Assembly: GCF_029853695.1 (NCBI RefSeq)
Contig: NZ_CP122537.1
Span: 1,922,001 to 1,986,000, forward strand
Direction of reading: 5' to 3'
Source: Jannaschia sp. GRR-S6-38
Lineage (GTDB): Bacteria > Pseudomonadota > Alphaproteobacteria > Rhodobacterales > Rhodobacteraceae
DNA length: 64,000 nt
Shown: one piece after another, positions 29,073-36,829 of the stretch
How positions within the stretch are numbered: the first letter of the stretch is position 1
Layout of the letters: every line of letters begins with the position of its first letter
Notes under the pieces: generated by a model
What the model saw: only the letters and a program-made list of their open reading frames with translations
What the model was told of the DNA's origin: nothing
The model's database searches: none
Position numbers and translations under genes: made by a program

Positions 29073-30067
29073 ACCTGCACGGCGCGGCCGCCACGCGCTT
29101 CTTCGCCCGGCCCGATCCGGGCACGGCGGGGGCGCTGATCTACGGCGCCGACGCGATGCGCGTCGCGCTGAAGCGGCAGGAGCTTATCGCCAATCTCGCC
29201 GGGCCCGAGGCCGAGGCCGAGATTCGCCTGACCCGCATGACCGGGGCCGATGCGAAAGCCGATCCCGCCGCGGTCACCGACGCTGTGAAGGCCGTGGGGT
29301 TCTTCCCCGGCCCGCGCGTGGTCTTCGTTGACGGCGTGACCGAGCTTCAGGCTGCCCCGATCCTCGCCGCGCTGGGCGACTGGGCCGAGGGCGACGCCGC
29401 GCTGGTGGTGACGGCCGGCTCGCTCAAGAAGACCTCCAAGCTGCGCAAGGGGTTCGAGGGCCATGCCAAGGCCGTGGCCGTCGCGCTCTACGACGACCCG
29501 ATGGGCCAGGAGGAGATCGAGGCGGCCATCGCCGCCGAGGGGCTGCGCCTGACATCCGAGGCGCGGCGCGACGTCGAGGCGCTGGCCGCCGCGCTGGACC
29601 CGGGCGATTTCCGCCAGACGCTGACCAAGATCGCGCTCTATGCAGGGGCCGAGGAAGCAACCCCCGAGGCCGTCGCCGCCATGGCCCCCGCCACCGTCGA
29701 TGCCGAGACCGACGAGGTGATCGCCGCCGCCGCCGAGGGCCGCGCGCAGGCGATCGGCCCGCTGATGCAGCGCCTGGGCGGGCAGGGCGTCGCCGCGGTG
29801 CAGCTGGTGATCTTCGCCACCCGGCATTTCCAGCAGCTGCATGCCGCGGCGGTTGGCGGCGGCGTCGGCAACCTGCGCCCGCCGGTCTTCGGCCCGCGCC
29901 GCGACGCGATGGACCGGCAGGTCCGCGGCTGGGGCGCGGCGAAGCTCGAGCAGGCGCTCGCCCTCCTGATGGAGACCGACCTGACCTTGCGTTCATCCTC
30001 CCGCGCGCCTCAGATGGCGGTGATGGAGCGGGCGCTGATCCGGCTCGCGATGATGGCGCGGTCCTGA
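29069..30067 (+). CDS. holA: DNA polymerase III subunit delta
   Basis: A 332-residue clamp-loader subunit that opens the beta clamp. It begins at GTG 29069 overlapping the lptE stop. The ADAMRVALKRQELI region near 27-40, the degenerate AAA+ core (VTAGSLKKTSKLRKGFEGH, about 112-130) and the C-terminal helical collar (LGGQGVAAVQLVIFATRHFQQL) match HolA of this order. The gene order leuS-lptE-holA supports the call. Confidence 0.9.
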   Translation: MNLHGAAATRFFARPDPGTAGALIYGADAMRVALKRQELIANLAGPEAEAEIRLTRMTGADAKADPAAVTDAVKAVGFFPGPRVVFVDGVTELQAAPILAALGDWAEGDAALVVTAGSLKKTSKLRKGFEGHAKAVAVALYDDPMGQEEIEAAIAAEGLRLTSEARRDVEALAAALDPGDFRQTLTKIALYAGAEEATPEAVAAMAPATVDAETDEVIAAAAEGRAQAIGPLMQRLGGQGVAAVQLVIFATRHFQQLHAAAVGGGVGNLRPPVFGPRRDAMDRQVRGWGAAKLEQALALLMETDLTLRSSSRAPQMAVMERALIRLAMMARS

Positions 30068-30088
30068 CGGGGCCGCCGGGGAGGGGCG

Positions 30089-30676
30089 ATGCTGAAACTC
30101 TACGGCCAGGTGAAGTCCCGGGCGATGCGGCCGCTCTGGCTGCTGGAGGAGCTTGGGGCCGAGTTCGAATTCGTCCCCGTCATGCCGCGATCGCCCGAAG
30201 CCTTCGCCGTGTCGCCGCACGGCAAGATCCCGGTGATGGAGACCGAGGAGGGGCCGCTCTTCGACTCGGTCGCGATGATGACCATGCTGGCCGACCGCGC
30301 CGGCCGGTTCACCCATCCGGCGGGCAGCTATCTGCGGGCCCGGCAGGACGCGCTGACCAACACCATCAACGAGACCTTCGACGCCGTGCTCTGGTCCTAT
30401 GCCAAGCACAGTTTCGTGCTGCCCGAGGACCAGCGCGTCCCGGCGGTCAAGGACAGCCTGCGCTGGCAGTTCGGCCGCTACGCGGAGGTGATGGAGAAGA
30501 TCCTCGGCGACGGCCCCTTCCTGATGGGCGAGGAGCCGGTGATCCCCGATTTCCTGCTGGCGCATTGCTGCGGCTGGGCGGCGGGCCTCAAGTTCGACCT
30601 GCCCGAGGGGCTGCGCGAGCACATGAACCGCATGCGGGCGCGCCCCGCCTTCCGGAAGGCCGTCGCACATGGCTGA
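30089..30676 (+). CDS. Glutathione S-transferase family protein
   Basis: A 195-residue protein with an N-terminal thioredoxin-like domain (LYGQVKSRAMRPLWLLEELG at the start; SPHGKIPVMETEEGPLFDSVAM near 52-73, with the cis-proline in KIPV and the glutathione-binding ES/DS pair) and a helical C-terminal domain. The residues fit a GST; the substrate is unknown. It overlaps ltnD by 8 nt, so it is probably translated with the otn genes. GGGGAGG lies just before the ATG. Confidence 0.82.
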   Translation: MLKLYGQVKSRAMRPLWLLEELGAEFEFVPVMPRSPEAFAVSPHGKIPVMETEEGPLFDSVAMMTMLADRAGRFTHPAGSYLRARQDALTNTINETFDAVLWSYAKHSFVLPEDQRVPAVKDSLRWQFGRYAEVMEKILGDGPFLMGEEPVIPDFLLAHCCGWAAGLKFDLPEGLREHMNRMRARPAFRKAVAHG

Positions 30677-31526
30677 TCTGGGTGTCTGGGGCATGGGCTC
30701 GATGGGCCTCGGGATGGCGGGGTCGCTTCTGCGCGCGGGGCACCGGGTCGTGGGCCACGACGTCCGGCCCGATGCCGTCCTGGATGGCGGCAGCGAGATC
30801 GCGGTCGGCGATCTGGATGCCGCGGTTCTGGTCGTGCTGAACGCCGCGCAGACCGAGGAGGTGCTGTTCGGCGCGGGCGGCATCGCGGGCGAGATGCGCA
30901 AGGGCGCCGTCGTCATCGCCTGCGCGACGGTCGCGCCCGATTTCGCCCGCGACATGGCCGGCCGCTGCGCGGCGCTGGGGCTGCATTATCTCGACGCGCC
31001 GATCTCGGGCGGGGCGGTGAAGGCCGCGGAGGGGAAGCTGTCGATCATGGCCGCCGGCTCGCCCGAGGCCTTCGCCGCCGCGCGCCCCGCGCTCGACGCG
31101 ATGGCCGAGACGGTGTTCGAGCTGGGCGCGGTCGGCGCGGGCTCGGCGATGAAGGCGGTCAACCAGATGCTGGCGGGCACCCATATCGCCGCCATGGCCG
31201 AGGCGATGGTCTTCGGCATGACCCAGGGCGTCAGCCCGGCGCAGTTCATGGAGGTCATCCCCGCCTGTGCCGGCACGTCCTGGATGCTCGAGAACCGCGG
31301 TCCCCATATACGCGACGGCGATTACACGCCGCGCTCCGCCATCCCGATCTGGCTCAAGGATCTGGGCATCGTGGGCGACATCGCCAAGGCCGCCGGGATC
31401 GAGATGCCGCTGACCGAGACCGCGCTGGCCCGCTTCCGCGCCGCCGCGGAAATGGGGCTTCAGGCCGAGGACGACGCCGCCGTCGCGAAGGTCTACGCCG
31501 CCCAGGCCGGGGTGACCCTGCCGTGA
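30669..31526 (+). CDS. ltnD: L-threonate dehydrogenase-like (beta-hydroxyacid dehydrogenase family)
   Basis: A 285-residue NAD(P)-dependent enzyme. The Rossmann loop is GMGSMGLGMA (8-17), the substrate motif DAPISGG is at 109-115, and the catalytic Lys162 with Asn165 is in AMKAVNQMLAG. LtnD oxidises threonate-type acids to 2-oxo-tetronate. The general family also holds 3-hydroxyisobutyrate dehydrogenase; the otnC and otnI neighbours decide for LtnD. The stop overlaps otnC by 4 nt. Confidence 0.82.
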   Translation: MADLGVWGMGSMGLGMAGSLLRAGHRVVGHDVRPDAVLDGGSEIAVGDLDAAVLVVLNAAQTEEVLFGAGGIAGEMRKGAVVIACATVAPDFARDMAGRCAALGLHYLDAPISGGAVKAAEGKLSIMAAGSPEAFAAARPALDAMAETVFELGAVGAGSAMKAVNQMLAGTHIAAMAEAMVFGMTQGVSPAQFMEVIPACAGTSWMLENRGPHIRDGDYTPRSAIPIWLKDLGIVGDIAKAAGIEMPLTETALARFRAAAEMGLQAEDDAAVAKVYAAQAGVTLP

Positions 31527-32170
31527 GCGCCGAGGCGCGCCTGCGCGAGACGCTCTGCCTTCTGGCGCGGTCGCTCTTCGAGCGGGGGCTGACGCATGGC
31601 TCGACGGGCAACATCTCGGCGCGCACCGAGGATGGCGGCCTCCTCGTCTCGCCCACGGGCACCAGCTTTGGGCGGCTCGACCCCGGCCGGCTGGCCCGGT
31701 TCGACGCCGATGGCAATCATGTCGACGGCGATCGGCCCACCAAGGAGATGCCGCTTCACAGCGCGTTCTACGACACGCGGGGCACGGCGGGCGCGGTGGT
31801 GCATCTGCATTCCTGCCATTCGGTCGCGCTGTCGCTGCTGACCGAGCCGGGGGAGGAATTCCTGCCGCCGCTGACGCCCTACGGCATGATGCAGCTCGGC
31901 CCGGTGGAACTGCTGCCCTTCTTCCTGCCCGGCGATCCGGCCATGGGACAGGCGGTGCGCGGGCTGGCGGGCAAACGCTCGGCGGTCATGCTGGCCAATC
32001 ACGGGCCCGTGGTCGCGGGCCGTGACGTGGAGGCCGCCTGCAACGCGATCGAGGAGCTGGAGGCCACGGCGCAGCTGGCGCTCCTGACCCGCGGCCTGAA
32101 CCCGCGCGCGCTGACCGGGGCGCAGCAGCGCGCCGTGATCGCGCGCTTCGACCTGGAGTGGGACGCATGA
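31523..32170 (+). CDS. otnC: 3-oxo-tetronate 4-phosphate decarboxylase-like class II aldolase
   Basis: A 215-residue class II aldolase/adducin-family enzyme. The zinc histidines are His94 and His96 in VVHLHSCHS and His156 near NHGPVVAG, with acidic Glu75 in KEMPLH. OtnC decarboxylates 3-oxo-tetronate 4-phosphate to dihydroxyacetone phosphate. It starts with GTG 31523 overlapping ltnD, and its stop overlaps otnI. The kinase that should make its phosphorylated substrate (OtnK, DUF1537) is not between ltnD and otnC. Confidence 0.85.
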   Translation: MSAEARLRETLCLLARSLFERGLTHGSTGNISARTEDGGLLVSPTGTSFGRLDPGRLARFDADGNHVDGDRPTKEMPLHSAFYDTRGTAGAVVHLHSCHSVALSLLTEPGEEFLPPLTPYGMMQLGPVELLPFFLPGDPAMGQAVRGLAGKRSAVMLANHGPVVAGRDVEAACNAIEELEATAQLALLTRGLNPRALTGAQQRAVIARFDLEWDA

Positions 32171-32901
32171 GATTTTCGGCCAATCTGGGCTTCCTCTGGC
32201 CCGAAACGCCGCTGCCCGACGCCATCCGCGCCGCGAAGAACGCGGGCTTCGACGCGGTCGAGATGCATTGGCCCTACGACGTGCCGGCAGGCGAGGTGAA
32301 GGCGGCGCTGGAGGAGACGGGGTTGCCCTGCCTCGGGCTCAACACGCGGCGGGGCGAGACGAGGGGCCTGTCGGCGATCCCCGGCCAGGGCGTCGCCGCG
32401 CGCGAGGCGGTGGACGAGGCGGTGGCCTACGCGCGCGCCATTGGCGCGGGTGCCGTGCATGTCATGGCCGGTATAGCGGAGGGCCCGCAGGCCGAGACCG
32501 CCTATCGCGAGACGCTGCACTACGCCTGCGACGCCGCGCCCGACCTGACGATCCTGATCGAGCCGCTCAACCGCTACGACGCGCCGGGCTACTTCCTGAC
32601 CACGACCGGGCAGGCCGCCGTGCTGATCGACGCGATGGGCCGGGCGAACCTGAAGCTGATGTTCGACTGCTACCACGTGCAGGTGATGGAGGGCGACCTG
32701 ACCCGCCGCTTCGGCGACATCCGCGAGATCGTGGGCCATGTGCAATTCGCGGGCGTGCCCGACCGGGGCCGCCCGGATCGCGGCGAGATCGCCTATGATC
32801 GGCTCCTGCCCGCGCTGGACTGGGACGCGCCATTCGGGGCCGAATACCGGCCCGAGGGCGCGACCGAGGCATCGCTGGACTGGTTGCGGGACTGGCGCTG
32901 A
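32167..32901 (+). CDS. otnI: 2-oxo-tetronate isomerase (hydroxypyruvate isomerase family)
   Basis: A 244-residue TIM-barrel isomerase. It begins MRFSANLGFLWPETPLPD, has the metal-binding Glu in IEPLNRYD (near 134-141) and Asp/His residues in LMFDCYHVQVME and GHVQFAGVPDRG. OtnI turns 2-oxo-tetronate into 3-oxo-tetronate. The start overlaps the otnC stop (ATGA). A perfect hairpin from a dispersed repeat follows 14 nt after the stop and may end the operon. Confidence 0.87.
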   Translation: MRFSANLGFLWPETPLPDAIRAAKNAGFDAVEMHWPYDVPAGEVKAALEETGLPCLGLNTRRGETRGLSAIPGQGVAAREAVDEAVAYARAIGAGAVHVMAGIAEGPQAETAYRETLHYACDAAPDLTILIEPLNRYDAPGYFLTTTGQAAVLIDAMGRANLKLMFDCYHVQVMEGDLTRRFGDIREIVGHVQFAGVPDRGRPDRGEIAYDRLLPALDWDAPFGAEYRPEGATEASLDWLRDWR

Positions 32902-32910
32902 GGGGTCGGA

Positions 32911-32970
32911 CCGCGGGGGCTAGCCCCCCGGATCCCCGAGGGTATTTCCGGCCAGAGGAAGACGGGCCCC
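32911..32970 (+). repeat. Dispersed boundary repeat, copy 2
   Basis: The hairpin is GGGGG-CTAG-CCCCC (32915-32928), then a 5-nt gap and the box CCCCGAGGGTATTTCC (32934-32949) continuing GGCCAGAGGAAG to 32961. It follows otnI, and on the minus strand it encodes the end of the flavoprotein gene, whose TAG stop is the middle of the hairpin. Confidence 0.8.
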
Positions 32971-34110
32971 GGCATGGGCCGCCGCGGCCCGCCCCGCATG
33001 ACGTCCGGTGGCGAGGCAGGCCGTCAGCAGGTAGCCGCCGGTGGGCGCCTCCCAGTCGATCATCTCGCCGGCCGCGAAGGTGCCGGGGCGGGCGCGCAGC
33101 ATCAGGTCGCCGTCGAGCGCGTCCCAGCGCAGCCCGCCCGCGGTGCTGATCGCCTGGTCCATGGGGCGTGGGCCCTGCAGTGGGATGGCCAGGGCCTTGA
33201 GCAGGGGCGCGAGGTCGTCGGGCAGGGGGCGCGCGACCTCGTGGACCAGTGCGATCATCGCCGGAGTCAGCCCCAGCTTCCGGAGCCGGTTCGACAAGCT
33301 GCCGGTCGCGCGGGCGAGACGTCCGCGCAGGGCGTCGATGGCGAGATCGGGCTTGAGATCCAGCGCGAGCGGCGCGCCGGCGCGCAGCTCGGGCGTCAGC
33401 GGATAGAGCCCGCCGCCTTCCAGCCCCTCGGCCGAGAGGGTGATTTCGCCGCGATGGGTTCGGCCGCCGACGATCAGGCCGATATTCTTGAGCGGGCTGC
33501 CGAAATGGCGGGCCATATGCGCGGACCAGTCGACGCGGAAGCCGATATTGCTGGGCGCGAAGGGTGCGACCAGATCGGGGAGCCGCGCTGCCCATTCCCC
33601 GTCCGAGCCGAGCCTGCGCCAGGACGCGCCGCCGAGCGCCAGAACGGTCGCGTCGGGCGATGCCCTCGTGCCGTCCGCGAAGGTCAGCGCATCGCCGTCC
33701 CAGCCGGTCCAGCGGGCGCGGCGGTGCAGGGTGACGCCCGCGGCGTCCAGCCGGGCGAGCCAGGCGCGCAGCAGGGGCGAGGCCTTCATCGCCGTGGGGA
33801 AGACCCGGCCGGTGGAGCCGACGAAGCTCTCCTGGCGCAGCCCCGCCATCCAGGCGCGCACCGCGTCGGGGCCGAAATCGCGCAGGAACGGAAGGAGGTG
33901 CGGGCAATCATAGGCCGCCGCGAAATCGCGCTCGACCTTGGTGATGTTCAGGCCCGACTTGCCGGCCATCAGGAACTTGCGGGCGGGGCTGGGCATGTGG
34001 TCGTAGACCGCGACGCGCGCGCCCGCGCCGGATGCCGCCTCCGCCGCCATCAGCCCGGCGGGCCCCGCGCCGATCACGGCGACGCTTGCCTGTCTGCGCT
34101 CTCGCTCCAT
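32920..34110 (-). CDS. HI0933-like FAD/NAD(P)-dependent oxidoreductase (TIGR03862 family)
   Basis: A 396-residue flavoprotein of the HI0933/BaiN group. The FAD loop VIGAGPAGLMAAEAA is near 12-26, KFLMAGKSGLNIT near 45-57, and the C-terminal FAD block FAAGEMIDWEAPTGGYLLTA near 347-366. The function is not established. The last dozen residues (LPLAGNTLGDPGG-type tail) are encoded by a dispersed repeat and the stop codon lies in its hairpin. The ATG at 34110 is the likeliest start; 34122 (ATG) is possible and would overlap the divergent HNH gene. Confidence 0.85.
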   Translation of the reverse strand: MERERRQASVAVIGAGPAGLMAAEAASGAGARVAVYDHMPSPARKFLMAGKSGLNITKVERDFAAAYDCPHLLPFLRDFGPDAVRAWMAGLRQESFVGSTGRVFPTAMKASPLLRAWLARLDAAGVTLHRRARWTGWDGDALTFADGTRASPDATVLALGGASWRRLGSDGEWAARLPDLVAPFAPSNIGFRVDWSAHMARHFGSPLKNIGLIVGGRTHRGEITLSAEGLEGGGLYPLTPELRAGAPLALDLKPDLAIDALRGRLARATGSLSNRLRKLGLTPAMIALVHEVARPLPDDLAPLLKALAIPLQGPRPMDQAISTAGGLRWDALDGDLMLRARPGTFAAGEMIDWEAPTGGYLLTACLATGRHAGRAAAAHAGARLPLAGNTLGDPGG

Positions 34111-34120
34111 CCTGTGGGCC

Positions 34121-34465
34121 ATGGCGCAGACGATCCCCGAAGGCAACGCGGTCGACCCGGAGACGGGCTTGCCGCTTTGCGCGCTCTGCGAACGGCCGAT
34201 CCCCGCGGCGGCGAAGCAGAGCCTGCATCACCTCGTCCCGAAGCTGCGCGGGGGCAAGGGCGGGCCGGTCGTCCTGATGCACCAGATCTGCCACAACGAG
34301 ATCCACGCCAGCGCCTCGGAAGCGGAGCTGGCGCGGGTCTGGAACACGCCGGAAGACCTGCGCCGTCACCCGAGGCTGGCGAAGTTCATCGGTTGGATCC
34401 GCAAGCGGCCGCCCGAGTTCCACTCGAAGACGCCGGGGGCGCGGCGGGGGTGGAAACGGCGCTGA
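34121..34465 (+). CDS. HNH-type nuclease-like protein
   Basis: A 114-residue protein with a zinc-finger/HNH core: Cys20-X2-Cys23, His36-His37 in SLHHLVPKLRGG, and HQICHNEIH (54-62) with Cys57, His58, Asn59 and His62. This is a complete beta-beta-alpha-metal arrangement. The C-terminus is a basic stretch that could touch DNA. Small stand-alone HNH proteins of this kind are common in alphaproteobacteria and not well characterised. It is divergent from the flavoprotein gene with about 10 nt between starts. Confidence 0.75.
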   Translation: MAQTIPEGNAVDPETGLPLCALCERPIPAAAKQSLHHLVPKLRGGKGGPVVLMHQICHNEIHASASEAELARVWNTPEDLRRHPRLAKFIGWIRKRPPEFHSKTPGARRGWKRR

Positions 34466-34472
34466 ATTTCGT

Positions 34473-34505
34473 GGGTGATCCACGGGTGATCTGCGGGTGA
34501 TCCGT
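34473..34505. repeat. Three tandem 11-bp repeats
   Basis: GGGTGATCCAC, GGGTGATCTGC and GGGTGATCCGT lie head to tail at 34473, 34484 and 34495, between the convergent HNH and msrA genes. They lie outside both reading frames. They may be a small expansion or a protein-binding array. Confidence 0.7.
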
Positions 34506-34526
34506 GTCGGACGTGATTTGCGGCGC

Positions 34527-35177
34527 TCAGCCCTTGGCGTCGGGCAGGAACGGCGCGTCGTCGCCCCAGACCTGCCGCACCCGCGCGTCGCGGCCGCAGC
34601 CTTCGCGGTAGCGCTTGTAGGCCACGGATTTCGGGACGGCCAAGCCAACCGAGGAGAAGGCGAGCCGTTCGTCGGACTTGTAGTAGTCCTGGTGGTAGTC
34701 GCCCACGGGGTAGAATTCGGAGGCGTCGCGGATCGGGGTGACGATCTCGCGGCCGAGCTCGGCCTCGGCTTCGGCCAGGGCGGCCTCGGCGGCGGCACGC
34801 TGCTCGGGGCCGTCGACGAAGATCGCGGTGGTGTATTCGAGGCCGCGGTCGCAGAACTGCCCGCCGGCATCGAGCGGGTCGATCGAGCGCAGGAACAGGT
34901 CCACGACCTCGCGGTAGCTGATCTGCGAGGCGTCGAAGGGGATGCGGACGGCTTCGATATGATCGCCGCTAGCGCGGTATTCGGGATCGGGCGTGGTGCC
35001 GCCGGTGAAGCCCGAGACGACGTCGCCCACGCCGCCCACGCTTTCGAAATCGGCCTCGACGCACCAGAAGCAGCCGCCCGCGACGATGGCGGTGGCGTCG
35101 GTGTCCTGCGCGGCGGCGGGCCGGGGCGCGAGGGCGAGGAGGGCGAGGGCGGGCGCGAGGGATCGGGCGAGGGGCAT
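34527..35177 (-). CDS. msrA: Peptide-methionine (S)-S-oxide reductase, exported form
   Basis: A 216-residue MsrA. The catalytic Cys36 is in GGCFWCVEADFE. EFYPVGDYHQDYY (around 162-174) is the substrate-pocket segment. Residues 1-24 form a signal peptide (hydrophobic core LALLALA, cut near AAA-Q), so the enzyme is likely periplasmic and repairs oxidised methionines outside the cytoplasm. ATG 35177 has AAAGGAG 7 nt upstream and fits better than the longer frame to 35240. It lies 60 nt past the CIA30 gene on the same strand. Confidence 0.92.
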   Translation of the reverse strand: MPLARSLAPALALLALAPRPAAAQDTDATAIVAGGCFWCVEADFESVGGVGDVVSGFTGGTTPDPEYRASGDHIEAVRIPFDASQISYREVVDLFLRSIDPLDAGGQFCDRGLEYTTAIFVDGPEQRAAAEAALAEAEAELGREIVTPIRDASEFYPVGDYHQDYYKSDERLAFSSVGLAVPKSVAYKRYREGCGRDARVRQVWGDDAPFLPDAKG

Positions 35178-35236
35178 TGCAGGTCTCCTTTGACTTCCGA
35201 ACGTGCGGCGGGCGGGGCGGGTTGCGCCAGCCCCCC

Positions 35237-35716
35237 TCACGGCTTCGTGGTCAGGAGCGCGAGGCCCGTGATCGCGACATCCGCCGCGAAGGCGCGGCCC
35301 ACGGCGAGAATGCCCAGCCGCCGGACCCGTGCGGGATCGAAGGGCGCGTCGGTCCGGTGCGCGTCCAGTTCGGCGAAGGGCGCGGTCACGCGGGTCCAGC
35401 GCGGCGGGGCGGTGAAGCTCATGCGGTAGGATTGCCAGGGCCGCGTCAGGTCGGCCGTGCGCAGCCGCAGCTCGTAGCTCTCGCCGTTGCCGAAGGCGTC
35501 GAAGGTCAGCCCGGAATAGGCCGACAGATCGACGGGCCGGCCATAGGGGTCGAGATCGGCGGCCATCTGGATGAAGCCGCCATCATTGTCGAGCGAGACC
35601 TGGCCGGTGAGCCGGGCAGCGTCGCGCCCGTCCACGGTCTCGCGCGTCACGCGGCCCTGCGAGACGCCACCCATCACCGTGTCGGCGACGAATTCCCAGT
35701 CGAGATCGAGTTGCAT
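35237..35716 (-). CDS. CIA30-family protein
   Basis: A 159-residue protein of the NADH:ubiquinone oxidoreductase intermediate-associated (CIA30) family, a galactose-binding-like beta sandwich. Starting features are WEFVADTVMGGVSQG and FIQMAADLDPYG; then YSGLTFDAFGNGESYELRLRT in the middle as two runs, and WTRVTAPFAELD. In mitochondria CIA30 assists complex I assembly; in bacteria the role is unproven. It lies between an AbrB-type membrane gene and msrA on one strand, with tight spacing. Confidence 0.85.
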   Translation of the reverse strand: MQLDLDWEFVADTVMGGVSQGRVTRETVDGRDAARLTGQVSLDNDGGFIQMAADLDPYGRPVDLSAYSGLTFDAFGNGESYELRLRTADLTRPWQSYRMSFTAPPRWTRVTAPFAELDAHRTDAPFDPARVRRLGILAVGRAFAADVAITGLALLTTKP

Positions 35717-35734
35717 CGCGGAGCCTTCCTTGCG

Positions 35735-36757
35735 TCAGCGCAGCCAGCGGAACACCAGCGGCGCGCAGGTGATGACCAGCATGATGCGCACGAGGTGGTG
35801 CATGATGACATAGGCCACGTCGGCGCCCGCGACGATGGCCATAAGCGCCATTTCGGCCTGACCGCCGGGCGAGAAGGCAAGGATCGCGTCGAGCTGCGGG
35901 GCGAGGCCCGCGAGCACCACGGCCTCGGCGAAGATGGCGGCGATGACGGTGAGGACGAGGCCGTGGCCCAGCCCGGCGACGAGGAAGCGGCGGACCTCGG
36001 CCATGGTGATACCGGAATACTTCACGCCCACGACCATGCCGATGAAGAACTGCGCCGCCTGGATCGCCTCGGCCGGGGGGCGCTGGGTGATGACGCCCGA
36101 AAGCGAGAGCCCGCCCGCGAGGATCATCGGCCCGAGGATCGAGGCGCCGAAGAGGCCGATCCATTTCGCCGCGCGCCAGCCGACCACGGCGGCAAGAGCC
36201 ATGATCGCCAGCTCGGACGGGTCGAACTCGGTGGCGGGGGCGCCGGGGGTCGCGGTCAGGTCGATCGACCAGATCAGCGTCAGCAGCGCGGGCACGACCG
36301 TCACGATCAGAAGGACCCGCGTGGCGTGGAGCAGCGAAAGCGCGCGGGGGTCGCCGCCCGCCTCTTCGCCGAAAATCAGCATGTCCTGCAGCCCGCCGGG
36401 CATGGCGGCGTAGAAGGCCGTGGGTTTGTCGAAGCCGCAGACCCGGCGGAGATAGGGATAGCCCGCCGCCCCCGCCGCGATCAGGAAGAGCGGCGCGAGG
36501 ATCAGCGACAGGGCCATGGCGGGAAGCTGCGCGGCCAGCGCCGGGGTGAGCGAGGCGCCGACGGCGAGGCCCAGGATCGTGCGCATCGTATCGGTGAGCG
36601 GGGGCCAGCTGGCGAGCCGGAGCCCCGCCAGCGCGGCGATCAACGAGGCGAAGAGCGGGCCCAGCAGGAAGGGCAGCGGCAGGGCGAGAAGCCGGAACGC
36701 CACGACGCCCGCGACGCAGATCGCGAAGGTCAGCAAGAGGCGGGGGATCGCGGCCAT
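35735..36757 (-). CDS. AbrB-family membrane protein (TIGR03082 duplication)
   Basis: A 340-residue protein with about ten hydrophobic spans, built as two similar halves; each half has a FLLGPLF/SILGPMI-type segment and a Gly/Pro-rich MPGGLQDMLIF or FSPGGQAEMALM helix start (near 118-128 and 298-309). This is the membrane AbrB family, sometimes mislabelled as transcriptional regulator and linked to ammonia monooxygenase in older annotations. The transported compound is unknown. ATG 36757 is preferred to a TTG at 36793. Confidence 0.83.
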   Translation of the reverse strand: MAAIPRLLLTFAICVAGVVAFRLLALPLPFLLGPLFASLIAALAGLRLASWPPLTDTMRTILGLAVGASLTPALAAQLPAMALSLILAPLFLIAAGAAGYPYLRRVCGFDKPTAFYAAMPGGLQDMLIFGEEAGGDPRALSLLHATRVLLIVTVVPALLTLIWSIDLTATPGAPATEFDPSELAIMALAAVVGWRAAKWIGLFGASILGPMILAGGLSLSGVITQRPPAEAIQAAQFFIGMVVGVKYSGITMAEVRRFLVAGLGHGLVLTVIAAIFAEAVVLAGLAPQLDAILAFSPGGQAEMALMAIVAGADVAYVIMHHLVRIMLVITCAPLVFRWLR

Positions 36758-36829
36758 CAGGCGATGTGCCGGGGGCGGCGGGGGGCGGTCCAATTCCCGG
36801 ACAGGAACCGGCCCGCCGCCATCGCCGTC

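Noticed and set aside
30669..31526. ltnD as 3-hydroxyisobutyrate dehydrogenase (valine degradation).
   Set aside because: The family motifs alone allow it, but tight overlap with otnC and otnI, and absence of valine-pathway genes, favours the threonate type.
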